14,216 nt of DNA from JAGHBT01 sp035311885. GTDB lineage: Bacteria > Krumholzibacteriota > Krumholzibacteriia > Krumholzibacteriales > WJIX01. The position numbers and the translations under genes were made by a program. The stretch is from positions 1-14,216 of the forward strand of contig CAZKNG010000058.1 in the NCBI GenBank assembly GCA_964554125.1, in the 5' to 3' direction. Shown piece by piece: positions 1 to 8,246 of the stretch (position 1 is its first letter; every line of letters begins with the position of its first letter). The notes under the pieces were generated by a model that was not told the DNA's origin, ran no database searches, and saw only the letters and a program-made list of their open reading frames with translations.

Positions 1-1515
1 ATAATCGCTCTTGACGCCCTTCTGAAAATATCAACAAACAAAACTTTACCGCGGAAGAGATCCGCCGACTCGGTTAAAACCCTCCTTAATCCTGAAAATA
101 TTCTCCTGATCGGAGCATCCGCCGGAAGAACCAATATGGGAAGAATAGTTCTCAATAATCTTAGCGAGAGCAAAATTATTCCCAAAGAGAAAATATTCCT
201 TCTACATCCCGACCCTCAGGTTAGCGAAATAGAAGGATTCAAAACCTATAATTCCCTCGATGAAATAAGCGGAAAAATAGACCTCACTGTTTTTACAATT
301 CCGGCAAGCGACAATTCCATCGAACTTATAGAGAAATTAATAGACAATTCAAAGACTGAGTCACTGATAATAATATCGGGTGGATTCGAAGAAACTGAGA
401 AAGGAAAGGGTTATTCGGAGAGAATAAAGTCGTCTCTGGAGAAAAAACGAAAATCCTCCTCCCACCCTACCGTTATTAACGGCCCCAACTGTATGGGAAT
501 AGCATCCGGACCCGGCGGCTACAATACTTTCTTCATTCCGAAATACAAACTCTCTTTCGATGGGAAGTTGGGCGGAGAAAGCGCGTTTATAAGTCAGAGC
601 GGCGCGTTTCTCGTATCTATGATGAGTGTATTAAACGATGTGAATCCGGCTTATATGATAACAGTCGGGAATCAGCTCGACCTTACTATCCCCGACTATC
701 TCTTATCACTCGGAGACAATTCAAAGCTCGACATATTCTTTCTATACATAGAAGGCTTTAAACCTTTCGACGGGAAAAGATTCCTTGACGCGGCAGGGAA
801 AATAACCCAATCGGGAAAAAAGATCGTAGTTTACAAATCTGGCAGAAACCCCGAAGGAGCGGCGGCGGTAGCCTCCCATACGGCGGCGATGGCTGGAGAT
901 TACTTCATTTTCAGACGTTTAATGAATGACGCCGGCATACTGGTCGCCGATTCGATTGCTGATTTTGAAGATTACATGAAAATATTTTCATTTCTCTCCG
1001 GGAAAAGCCCCGGCGGCCGCAGGGTAGGCATAATAAGCGACGCGGGTTATGAATGTTCCTCCGCTTCCGACAATCTCGGCGGACTGCGGCTCGCAAAGTT
1101 AAAAGGTAAAACCATTTCAAAACTCAAAGGTAATCTGCCATCGGGAATCGTAGATATAAAAAACCCCGTGGACACAACACCTGCCGTGGATACCGCTAAT
1201 TTCGGTAAATGCGCTCAATATCTGATAGATGATCCGGGCACTGACTGCATTTTAATATCCAACGTGGCCGCGACCTTTACACAGGAAAACCTCGAGAAGG
1301 GAGATGGTCACAACGAGGATATTCGAAACAAAAGCTCTCATCCGAATACAATTATAGGCCTGGTAGAAAGTACGGATAAACCGGTTGCGGTTTCCCTCAA
1401 CGGCGGCAAAATATACGACCCTGCCGCGCGGATGATGGAAAAGGCCGGAGTCTGCGTGTTTAGAAAAATCGACCGCGCAATCAAGGCCCTTGATAAATTT
1501 GTCAGCTACAGTTAG
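1..1515 (+). CDS. NDP-forming acyl-CoA synthetase (acetate--CoA ligase type), CoA-binding and ligase domains, 5'-partial
   Basis: The enzyme family interconverts an acyl-CoA plus NDP and phosphate with the free acid, CoA and NTP in the cytoplasm. The frame is open to the left edge, so the gene starts outside the window; the ATG at 136 lies inside the CoA-binding Rossmann fold (PENILLIGAS just before it) and is not the start. Downstream come the GPNCMG motif (481-498), an SQSGAF ligase motif (near 595) and ASHTAAMAGD (868-897), whose His codon at 877-879 matches the phosphohistidine of the family. A second ligase domain has NPVDTT near 1162, and the C-terminus is intact. The ATP-grasp part is not visible. 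The leading residues (IIALDALLKIS) resemble the end of such a domain, so an ATP-grasp-first fusion is likely but inferred. The substrate cannot be told. A gap of 147 bp separates it from the ABC operon. Confidence 0.85.
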   Translation: MIALDALLKISTNKTLPRKRSADSVKTLLNPENILLIGASAGRTNMGRIVLNNLSESKIIPKEKIFLLHPDPQVSEIEGFKTYNSLDEISGKIDLTVFTIPASDNSIELIEKLIDNSKTESLIIISGGFEETEKGKGYSERIKSSLEKKRKSSSHPTVINGPNCMGIASGPGGYNTFFIPKYKLSFDGKLGGESAFISQSGAFLVSMMSVLNDVNPAYMITVGNQLDLTIPDYLLSLGDNSKLDIFFLYIEGFKPFDGKRFLDAAGKITQSGKKIVVYKSGRNPEGAAAVASHTAAMAGDYFIFRRLMNDAGILVADSIADFEDYMKIFSFLSGKSPGGRRVGIISDAGYECSSASDNLGGLRLAKLKGKTISKLKGNLPSGIVDIKNPVDTTPAVDTANFGKCAQYLIDDPGTDCILISNVAATFTQENLEKGDGHNEDIRNKSSHPNTIIGLVESTDKPVAVSLNGGKIYDPAARMMEKAGVCVFRKIDRAIKALDKFVSYS

Positions 1516-1579
1516 ATTATAATACCGTGCGTGTTTCTACTAATTACCGGGAACTTAAGCTCAAGCGGTTCTTATTCGA

Positions 1580-1599
1580 TATATACGTTAACGGATATA
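1580..1599. promoter_or_regulatory. Near-perfect 20-bp palindrome upstream of the ABC operon (candidate operator)
   Basis: Nine of ten base pairs are symmetric around the perfect core CGTTAACG (1586-1593), with ATAT/ATAT arms. It lies 63 bp before the ABC ATPase start in the only intergenic gap of this unit, where a repressor or activator would bind. Neither the regulator nor a clear -35/-10 pair can be named, so the operator role is inferred. Confidence 0.35.
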
Positions 1600-1662
1600 A
1601 AAATATACAATAAGCAGTTCACTATAGCGCAAAAAGAAACCTGAAATAACCTCGGAGGCAGA

Positions 1663-2559
1663 ATGCAGATCAGCATTGAAGGGCTTAACAAAACTTACAG
1701 AGGGGGACACAAAGCCTTAAGCGGGCTTACACTGAAAATAAACAACGGCATCTTCGGCCTTCTGGGGCCTAACGGAGCGGGCAAGACAACCCTGATGAGG
1801 ATCCTTGTAACTCTTATAAAGCCGACATCCGGCAATGTCACTATCGACGGTTATGATCTGGCAGAAAACAGAAAAGAGATAAGAAGCATGATAGGGTATC
1901 TACCTCAGCAATTCCAGTCGTTTCCAAAGCTTAAGACCTGGGAATTCTTAGACTACTCCGCCGAACTCGGCGGCGTGAGAAGTAAAAAAACCAGAATGAA
2001 GATGGTTGACCGGCTCTTAGAGCAGGTCGGACTGTATGATTCAAGAGACAAAAGGGCTGCTAAACTCTCCGGAGGGATGAAACGCAGGCTTGGAATAGCA
2101 CAGGCCCTGGCTGGAAACCCAAGAATATTGATCGTAGATGAACCCACGACAGGACTTGATCCTGAAGAACGGATCCGTTTCAGAAACCTGCTTTCAGAGA
2201 TGAGCGAAAAGGATATGATCATAATTCTTTCCACTCACATTGTAGGTGATATTTCAAGTACCTGCCTTGATATGGCCCTTCTTAACTCTGGAAGACTCGC
2301 GTTTTCCGGCGCTCCGGAAGAACTTATTGAAATGGCAAAGGGGCATACATGGAAGATAAACGCGACCGACAGTGAACTTGAACAAATTAAACAGCGGTAT
2401 TCCGTTATATCGACTTTTCCGTCTGTAAACGGCTGGGAAGTACATCTTGTAGCTGACGAGCTGGAAAGATTAAGTGGCGAAACACTCGAGCCCGGACTGG
2501 AAGAGGCGTACGTATACTTTCTCGAACATTACACGAACCCGGACTATGAAAAATTCTGA
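1663..2559 (+). CDS. ABC transporter ATP-binding protein (ABC-2 exporter type)
   Basis: This is the cytoplasmic ATPase subunit of an ABC exporter, 298 residues, the usual size. All motifs are present: Walker A GPNGAGKT (residues 35-42), Q-loop LPQQF (80-84), signature LSGGMKRR (135-142), Walker B ILIVDE (155-160), D-loop GLDP (164-167) and the H-loop His192 in STHIV. About 80 residues follow the core, as is common in ABC-2 ATPases of the CcmA/NatA type. The start is supported by GGAGG at 1654-1658, four bases before the ATG. The permease gene starts 44 bp downstream on the same strand, and the two almost certainly form one transporter. The substrate is unknown. Confidence 0.95.
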   Translation: MQISIEGLNKTYRGGHKALSGLTLKINNGIFGLLGPNGAGKTTLMRILVTLIKPTSGNVTIDGYDLAENRKEIRSMIGYLPQQFQSFPKLKTWEFLDYSAELGGVRSKKTRMKMVDRLLEQVGLYDSRDKRAAKLSGGMKRRLGIAQALAGNPRILIVDEPTTGLDPEERIRFRNLLSEMSEKDMIIILSTHIVGDISSTCLDMALLNSGRLAFSGAPEELIEMAKGHTWKINATDSELEQIKQRYSVISTFPSVNGWEVHLVADELERLSGETLEPGLEEAYVYFLEHYTNPDYEKF

Positions 2560-2603
2560 TTATTCTCTGAGGGGAATAGGATGATCTGCAAGAGGTAATT
2601 TAT

Positions 2604-5600
2604 ATGGATTGGATCTACAATATTCAGGTAGTAGCTAAATTCGAAATCAAAACGCTTCTGAGGAGCTGGTTTTTCAGGATTTTTGCCGTCCTGTCATTAG
2701 TTGTCATAGCACTCTTTGACCTTGTTTTCTTTACCAACATTGCTCCACTTCCATGGTCCTTCCGGGCAATTCCATCGTCGATTCCATATACAAATATTCT
2801 ATTCTTAAACCTCGCGCAGGCTGTTATCGCGGTTTTTCTATCTTCAGACTTTTTAAAGCGCGATAAGAAACTCGATACCACGGAAGTTATATACACAAAA
2901 CCGGTTTCCAATCCGGTATATATCGCCGGCAAGACGGCCGGGATTCTAGTTACATTTCTCGGTCTCAATGTCGCGGCTCTTATTATAGCGGCAGTTTACA
3001 ATATATTTTTCGCCCATTCCGGATTTATACCAGTATCTTACCTCCTGTACCCTCTTATTATAAGCCTTCCTACTATAATGTTTATACTCGGGCTTTCCTT
3101 CCTTATTATGGTTGTTATCCGAAACCAGGCGGTCACTTTCATACTTCTGCTGGGGTATATCGCGGCAACTCTCTTTTATCTTTCTTCAAAGTTCTACCGC
3201 CTATTTGATTATCTGTCCTTTAACGTTCCACTTATGTATTCCGGGATAACAGGGTTTGGAAATACAAATCAGCTGCTTATACACAGGGGGATCTATCTCT
3301 GTCTCGGCATTTCGTTTATTTTCATCACGGCCAGGCTGCTCAAGAGACTGCCTCAATCAAAAAGATCGACACGTCTCTCGGTAATCTTTTCCGGTGTTTT
3401 TCTTATATCAGCCCTTATCCTGTCCTCTGTTCATATAAATGGAATAAAGGAAGGGGAGAAAAGAAGAGAAGAAATAATAAATATCAACAACTCCCTTGAG
3501 AAGCTTGCAAAGGTCGAAATAAATAGATGCGGACTGGAGATAACGCATAAGGGGGATAAAATTCACGCGGAGGCATCTCTTGAAATTATAAACAGGTCGA
3601 AGCTGCCGGCCCGGAAATATATCTTCAACCTGAATCCGGGACTTAATATAGAGGAGATAAAAAGAAAAGGCAGAAAGATCCCTTTTAAGAGGAATATTCA
3701 CCTGATATCCGTAACTCCCGATGTTGAGCTTGGACCTTCAGCCGTAGATTCACTTACTATCAGATACTCCGGAAAAATAGACGAGAACGCCTGCTATCCT
3801 GATATCAAATCTGAAACAATAAATGAGGACTACCGCATAGCATTCATGAATATCAAAAAAAGGTACAGTTTCATCTGTAACGACTACCTTCTTCTGACAC
3901 CTGAAACTCAATGGTATCCAACTTCAGGACCGGGATTCAGAGAAGATCATCCTGCGTCATTCAATAGAGATTTTGTTTTATTCGATCTAAAGGTTAAAAC
4001 CGGTTCCGGCCTGACAGCCGTATCACAGGGAAAGAGAGCGGAAATTAGTGAAGGAGTATTTACCTTTACAACCGACGCACCTCTTCCCGGTCTCTCTCTG
4101 GTGATAGGAAACTATGAGAAAAGGAGCACTCTGGCTGATTCTACCCGCTGCAATCTCTACACGATAAAGGGGAATGACTACTTTATAGAATATTTTGATT
4201 CAATCGGGGATACTATTCCCCAGCTTATAAAAGATGAAAAACAGAATTACGAAAATGCCCTCGGACTGTCCTCCGCGTATCCCGGGATATCGCTGGTTGA
4301 AGTTCCGGTCCAGTTTTACTGCTACAGCAGATTATGGACACTCGGATACGAAGTTGTGCAGCCGGAGATCGTTCTGCTCCCCGAAAAGGGTATAAATATA
4401 GAAGGTGCCGATTTCAGGAGAATGGCGTGGAGGAACAAGAGAAGGAGTGAGAGAACAAACGAAACGACAGCGGCGGCAGAAAAGCAGGCGGATATGTTCA
4501 GGGATTTCATCTCCAGGACTCTAACCGGAGAGATTAATCCTTCCACTCTCAGAAGGGGACCTGAATCAAGCGAAATAAGCTACAGTATATTCCCCTTCTA
4601 CTACAGCTTTATCAGTCATATAGAATCGGCGGAATGGCCCGCGCTGAATATAGCCCTGGAATCATATCTTTCAGAACCGCTTGAATCTCCTCCCTCCCGT
4701 TTCCTGAGATTTGTAAGGGGAATAACCGATATAGAAAAAGCCAATATCGAACTTTCCAAAAACAGCCTGGAGAAAATACTTAAGGACCCTGAAAAACGTG
4801 ATATCACTCGTTTTGTTATTAATATGAAAGGTAAATTCCTCTTTAACCTTCTCGCCGTTAAAATAGGCGAAGAAGATCTGAGAAGTTATATAGCCGATAT
4901 CATGAAACAAAACAGATTCTGTGATATCAGCGGGAGAGAATTTGCAGCCGGCATTGAAGAAAGATTCGGTATAGATATCAAACCTTATATTGATAACTGG
5001 TACACAAGTGATGATGTCGCGGGGTTCGTCCTGAACGATATAACAACATACAAATTCACTGAGAATGAAAGGACCCGTTTCCAGGTTAAATTCAAAATTA
5101 CCAACAGAAAGAGCGCCGGCGGGATTGTTAAGATAACCCTCAAAAAAAGAGAACAAAGAAGGTTTGGCCGCCGGAGGGCGCGCGATACTGAAGAAGAGGA
5201 TTCATCGGTCGAACGCCGGATATTTGTAGGCGGGAACCAGACAAAAGAGATAGGGGTAGTGCTTAATTACGAACCGAGGACAATGACTGTTAATACCATG
5301 ATTTCCAGCAACCTGCCTTCAACATACGACGAAAACTTCAGCGACTTCGAGCTTAACAAAAACGCGAAACCTTTCGAGGGTGAACGGGTTGTTGAAACCC
5401 CTGCCGCCGCGGCCCGCCCGGGAATAATAATAGTTGATAATGAAGATCCGGGATTTAAGGCTGAAGGGAAAAAAGAGAGAAGCCTGCTTAAGAAAATAGT
5501 TCCGCGTTTACTCGAGAAAGAAGATGAAGATAAATACTCCGGTCTTAGATTCTGGGAATCCACACATAGATGGAAGGCTACGATAAATGCCAATTATTAC

Positions 5601-5954
5601 GGCGAAATAATTAGAAGCGCTCACTTTACAAGCTCCGGTGACGGGAACCTTAAAGCGTCCTGGGAAACAGAGATAGCAGAAAAAGGATATTATGATATTT
5701 ATTGTTATATCAGCAAAGTCCAATCACCATGGCGCCGAAGACAGGAGGAAAAAAAGAGTGAAGGCAGATATCACTATTACATCGATCATGACGACGGCGT
5801 TGAAGAAGCAACCGTTGACCTCGGCAGCGCCTCTGAAGGCTGGCATTTCCTTGGATCCTACTATTTTTCAAGGGGTGAAGCCAGGATAGAACTATCCAAT
5901 GAAACGGAGGAAAGATTCGTAATCGCTGACGCCGTAAAATGGATAAAACAGTAA
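2604..5954 (+). CDS. ABC-2-type permease fused to an M1-peptidase-like periplasmic region and a golvesin-like C-terminal domain
   Basis: The protein has 1116 residues. Residues 1-280 hold about seven membrane segments (roughly 24-44, 63-82, 111-136, 145-172, 176-196, 228-244, 257-275) and the KLDTTEVIYTKP loop typical of ABC-2 permeases linked to M1 aminopeptidases. Residues about 300-930 form a large extracytoplasmic region laid out like the M1-linked proteins (VVQPEIVLLPE near 590, NIALESYL near 680), but no HExxH zinc motif occurs anywhere, so peptidase activity is unlikely. Residues about 940-1116 read as a golvesin C-terminal-like domain (VDNEDPGF at its start, YHYYIDHDDG, GWHFLGSYYF, ADAVKWIKQ at the end). 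A basic and acidic low-complexity stretch lies near 850-880. AGAGG at 2591-2595 supports the start. It is the membrane partner of the ATPase just upstream; the substrate is unknown and a role in envelope maintenance or export is inference. Confidence 0.85.
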   Translation: MDWIYNIQVVAKFEIKTLLRSWFFRIFAVLSLVVIALFDLVFFTNIAPLPWSFRAIPSSIPYTNILFLNLAQAVIAVFLSSDFLKRDKKLDTTEVIYTKPVSNPVYIAGKTAGILVTFLGLNVAALIIAAVYNIFFAHSGFIPVSYLLYPLIISLPTIMFILGLSFLIMVVIRNQAVTFILLLGYIAATLFYLSSKFYRLFDYLSFNVPLMYSGITGFGNTNQLLIHRGIYLCLGISFIFITARLLKRLPQSKRSTRLSVIFSGVFLISALILSSVHINGIKEGEKRREEIININNSLEKLAKVEINRCGLEITHKGDKIHAEASLEIINRSKLPARKYIFNLNPGLNIEEIKRKGRKIPFKRNIHLISVTPDVELGPSAVDSLTIRYSGKIDENACYPDIKSETINEDYRIAFMNIKKRYSFICNDYLLLTPETQWYPTSGPGFREDHPASFNRDFVLFDLKVKTGSGLTAVSQGKRAEISEGVFTFTTDAPLPGLSLVIGNYEKRSTLADSTRCNLYTIKGNDYFIEYFDSIGDTIPQLIKDEKQNYENALGLSSAYPGISLVEVPVQFYCYSRLWTLGYEVVQPEIVLLPEKGINIEGADFRRMAWRNKRRSERTNETTAAAEKQADMFRDFISRTLTGEINPSTLRRGPESSEISYSIFPFYYSFISHIESAEWPALNIALESYLSEPLESPPSRFLRFVRGITDIEKANIELSKNSLEKILKDPEKRDITRFVINMKGKFLFNLLAVKIGEEDLRSYIADIMKQNRFCDISGREFAAGIEERFGIDIKPYIDNWYTSDDVAGFVLNDITTYKFTENERTRFQVKFKITNRKSAGGIVKITLKKREQRRFGRRRARDTEEEDSSVERRIFVGGNQTKEIGVVLNYEPRTMTVNTMISSNLPSTYDENFSDFELNKNAKPFEGERVVETPAAAARPGIIIVDNEDPGFKAEGKKERSLLKKIVPRLLEKEDEDKYSGLRFWESTHRWKATINANYYGEIIRSAHFTSSGDGNLKASWETEIAEKGYYDIYCYISKVQSPWRRRQEEKKSEGRYHYYIDHDDGVEEATVDLGSASEGWHFLGSYYFSRGEARIELSNETEERFVIADAVKWIKQ

Positions 5955-5992
5955 TATAGGCTTAATAATATCCCATCCGATAAGCTGGCTTC

Positions 5993-6412
5993 CTACTCAC
6001 CGATAATCTTAACCATCACGCGTTTATCTCTTCTGCCGTCGAATTCGCCGTAGAATATCTGCTCCCAGGGGCCAAAATCGAGTTTACCCTCAGTAACGGC
6101 TACTACAACCTCCCGCCCCATGACCTGGCGTTTCAGGTGAGCGTCTCCATTATCCTCCCCGGTCAGATTGTGCCTGTATCTACTGACAGGTTCATGAGGA
6201 GCCAGATCTTCCAGCCACCTCTCATAATCGGCGTGAAGACCCTTCTCGTCATCATTGATAAAGATACTGGAAGTGATGTGCATAGAGTTTACAAGGATAA
6301 GTCCCTCTGTGATGCCGCTCTCAGCCAGACAGCCGCTGACCTCTGAAGTAATGTTTACAAAGGCCCTTCTGGTGGGAATATTAAACCACAGTTCTTTCTT
6401 ATAGCTCTTCAT
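5993..6412 (-). CDS. yjbQ: YjbQ/UPF0047 family protein (secondary thiamine-phosphate synthase type)
   Basis: A 139-residue protein, the usual size for this family. The family fold carries a His-rich metal-like site, and E. coli YjbQ has a weak thiamine-phosphate synthase activity; the true role is not settled. Visible family features are SMHITSS (His45), RHNLTGEDNGDAHLKR (His81, His92) and the C-terminal GKLDFGPWEQIFYGEFDG. The ATG at 6412 is chosen over one 13 codons upstream because GGGAGG (complement of 6418-6423) lies five bases before it and the alternative adds residues unlike the family. It is a single gene converging on the exporter operon with 38 bp between the stop codons. Confidence 0.92.
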   Translation of the reverse strand: MKSYKKELWFNIPTRRAFVNITSEVSGCLAESGITEGLILVNSMHITSSIFINDDEKGLHADYERWLEDLAPHEPVSRYRHNLTGEDNGDAHLKRQVMGREVVVAVTEGKLDFGPWEQIFYGEFDGRRDKRVMVKIIGE

Positions 6413-6891
6413 TTCAACCTCCCTGAAGGTCTTTAGTATCCCAGATTCCACTCAGCAAGTAAATAGCTCATTCCCGCTTTCGACAAGGTCCTATTTCGTA
6501 TATTAAAAATTGTGTAAATGTGTTTAGATTTGTACATCTATTATACACTTTCTCTAATTCCCTAATATTAAATGAATTACAAACATAATAACCTGAATCA
6601 AAAAAGAGTTACATGTACAGGTTAACACTTTTTTCATAATTAAAACCCTTTTATCTGTTTGCCCGCGGGAAAATTATCGCAAAATTCTTATAATCTTTAA
6701 TATTTCCTAACTTTTTTAATATAAGAAAGATACAGATCGAACACACCCCTCCAATCTGTGCTTCTATATATCGTATAAAGATCAGATGTCAATACTGGTA
6801 CAGACCTTGACTATAAAAATAATATCGAGAGGGCAACAAATGGTCAATTCGCCCCCCGAGTGAGCGGTGAAAACCAGATATAACCTCCTAA

Positions 6892-6965
6892 ATCTCCCCC
6901 GCCGCCGGAGGGGAATCTTTAAAAAAGGCAAATCCGGCCTCTGACGTGTTCCCGGCGGGGGAGAT
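6892..6965. repeat. GC-rich element bounded by a perfect 13-bp inverted repeat
   Basis: ATCTCCCCCGCCG at 6892-6904 is exactly repeated in reverse complement at 6953-6965, with 48 bases between. It stands out as a GC-rich block in AT-rich surroundings. It looks like a dispersed intergenic repeat or a small non-autonomous element, or a strong RNA hairpin; with a single copy in the window these cannot be told apart. There is no flanking coding sequence and no obvious target-site duplication. Confidence 0.5.
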
Positions 6966-7016
6966 AAAAATATAAATTATTACTGATCCGCACTCGAAGT
7001 AAGAAAGGAGAAAAAA

Positions 7017-7034
7017 ATGTTTTCAGCAGATTGA
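7017..7034 (+). other. Five-codon mini-ORF with a strong ribosome site (leader peptide or decayed start)
   Basis: AAAGGAG at 7004-7010 lies six bases before an ATG that reads MFSAD and stops. The site is as good as those of the real genes here. The DNA of the start (ATGTTTTCAGCAGATT) resembles that of the lipoprotein gene 360 bp downstream (ATGTTCAGCAAGATT) apart from small indels. It may be a short upstream peptide or the remnant of a duplicated gene start; chance is possible. Confidence 0.2.
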
Positions 7035-7062
7035 CCCGTAAATCATACGCGGTGCAGGTGGA

Positions 7063-7229
7063 TTTTAGAACTTGAATGCAATCAAAGTCCATGCAAGAAT
7101 GTTTGCCAGGCGATTGTGTAGAGATGGGACATTGAACTTTTTCCGTTTTACTGGATACTCAGCTGTTGAAATTTTATAATTTCTTTCAACAGGGAAAAAG
7201 GAGCTGACCTGACGCATCAAGTTCTAAAA
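7063..7229 (+). repeat. Long-range 13-bp inverted repeat enclosing a 9-bp hairpin (possible structured leader RNA)
   Basis: TTTTAGAACTTGA at 7063-7075 pairs perfectly with TCAAGTTCTAAAA at 7217-7229; the adjoining GCA can add pairs across a bulge. Inside lies the hairpin CTGTTGAAA (7163-7171) with TTTCAACAG (7184-7192) and a 12-base loop, which also allows the alternative stem GAAATT/AATTTC. Nested stems upstream of a gene suggest an RNA structure or a small inserted element. No known riboswitch consensus was recognised. Confidence 0.35.
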
Positions 7230-7298
7230 CTTGAAATGGCCGCCTTGATTTTCAGAAAGAAAGCCGCACTGACAGAAACTGAGATCAATTGAAGGCAG

Positions 7299-7322
7299 CC
7301 TGACTTTGAGACCAGGTTTTTT
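7299..7322 (+). terminator. Weak terminator-like stem and T-run before the lipoprotein gene
   Basis: CCTG (7299-7302) can pair with CAGG (7313-7316), directly followed by six T (7317-7322). The stem is only four pairs, so it is marginal as a terminator. It may act as a leader attenuator or mean nothing; it sits 58 bases before the lipoprotein start. Confidence 0.2.
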
Positions 7323-7379
7323 AAACATGCTAATTGTCAGAAAACCATAGCTCAATTCAACCAGGAAAGGAAAGCTCTC

Positions 7380-8225
7380 ATGTTCAGCAAGATTAGAAAT
7401 ATGGAGATCAAAGTGTATATAGGTTTTATCCTTGTCATGTTTGCTACAATAAATATTTTCGGTTGTTCAAATGAAGAGCAGGGAATTATAAATCCACAAA
7501 AAGGAGGTAATAGGGATGAAACAGAAATAAGCGCGGGGGAACTTCATAATCAGATAATGAAAGATTACCTGATAACAGCTTATGAGGAAAATCTCTTCCA
7601 GGACTTTGGAGAGGAGGGCTGGCGGATTAAATGGGAAAAGGCAAAGCCTGCCCTGATAAAAGCATATAACCACATCATGGAAAAACATTCCCTGAAATAT
7701 AGAGTGAATCGCACAGATATTGAAAAGACCATGAGAGATATAGTTTCACTCTCTAAGAACGGAGTGGATCTATTTCATCAGGAAACTGTATCTCCTGTTA
7801 AGATAGAAACAGCGGTCAACGCAGGATTTCTACCTGAAAAGGCTGGAACTCTAAACAGGGCATTCAGGATAATGCTGCAGCAGGAAGATCGCAGTATCTA
7901 TCAGGCTAAAGCATTAGTGAAAATTCAGGAAAAGGAACCCGTTGTGGATATACTGGTTAACTCAACAACATTCTGGAAAGAGGTTCAATCTTTTGAGCCT
8001 GATTCCAGTGTGGGAAGAGAGAATCCTGATTCTACCGAGGATGATATCTGGGATAATTTTAAGGGATGGTGGAATTGTCATAAGGTCCAGATAAGAGAGG
8101 TCTTTGTGGGCGGTTGTGATGCTGTCGGCGGAGCTGCAGGTTCTCCATCGGGTCCGGGCGGCACAATTGCGGGAGCAGTGCTGGGTACTGCCGCGGGAAG
8201 TATTGCCTGGCCACCCTATGAATAA
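7380..8225 (+). CDS. Putative lipoprotein of unknown function with glycine-rich, bacteriocin-like C-terminus
   Basis: A 281-residue protein that I cannot assign to a named family. A hydrophobic signal (residues 12-28) ends in the lipobox INIFGC with Cys29, so it should be exported and lipidated; Met8 is an alternative start. The middle (about 45-220) is charged and helical. The last 50 residues differ sharply: two cysteines (233 and 246), then a glycine- and alanine-rich stretch with GxxxG-like spacing (GGAAG, GGTIAGAVLG) resembling the membrane-active segments of class II bacteriocins, and an aromatic, proline-rich end. Exported proteins with a similar tail occur as hypotheticals in Bacteroidota (from memory, not checked). 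AGGAAAGG at 7363-7370 supports the start. A small membrane-protein gene follows 21 bp after the stop, probably co-transcribed. A toxin, adhesin or structural role is open. Confidence 0.75.
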   Translation: MFSKIRNMEIKVYIGFILVMFATINIFGCSNEEQGIINPQKGGNRDETEISAGELHNQIMKDYLITAYEENLFQDFGEEGWRIKWEKAKPALIKAYNHIMEKHSLKYRVNRTDIEKTMRDIVSLSKNGVDLFHQETVSPVKIETAVNAGFLPEKAGTLNRAFRIMLQQEDRSIYQAKALVKIQEKEPVVDILVNSTTFWKEVQSFEPDSSVGRENPDSTEDDIWDNFKGWWNCHKVQIREVFVGGCDAVGGAAGSPSGPGGTIAGAVLGTAAGSIAWPPYE

Positions 8226-8246
8226 TATTCAAAGGAGGAGTTGAAA

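Larger units (their letters stand above)
6424..7379. other. Long AT-rich intergenic region with no convincing gene
   Basis: No open frame here has a ribosome site, length and composition that would support a protein. The first half is very AT-rich and should hold the yjbQ promoter and the promoter of the lipoprotein pair, but no pair of boxes with good spacing could be fixed: TATAAT at 6689-6694 lacks a -35. Small inverted repeats occur at 6525-6540 (TAGAT/ATCTA) and 6732-6759 (ACAGAT/ATCTGT). The second half holds the GC-rich inverted repeat and the leader structures listed separately. Confidence 0.6.

Noticed and set aside
136..1515. ATG at 136 as the start of the acyl-CoA synthetase
   Set aside because: The frame is open upstream to the window edge and the CoA-binding motif ILLIGAS lies before this Met, so it is internal.
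4671..5156. Minus-strand 161-codon frame inside the large permease
   Set aside because: It is antisense to a continuous recognised protein, with no ribosome site or family likeness.
6413..6451. Longer start for the YjbQ gene at 6451
   Set aside because: The ribosome site GGGAGG lies inside this extension, correctly placed for the ATG at 6412, and the shorter protein has the normal family length.
6689..6694. TATAAT as a -10 box for the lipoprotein operon
   Set aside because: No acceptable -35 lies 15-19 bases upstream, and such hexamers are expected by chance in this AT-rich stretch.
8241..8246. TTG at 8241 as start of the small membrane protein
   Set aside because: It is only two bases from the ribosome site; the ATG two codons later has proper spacing.
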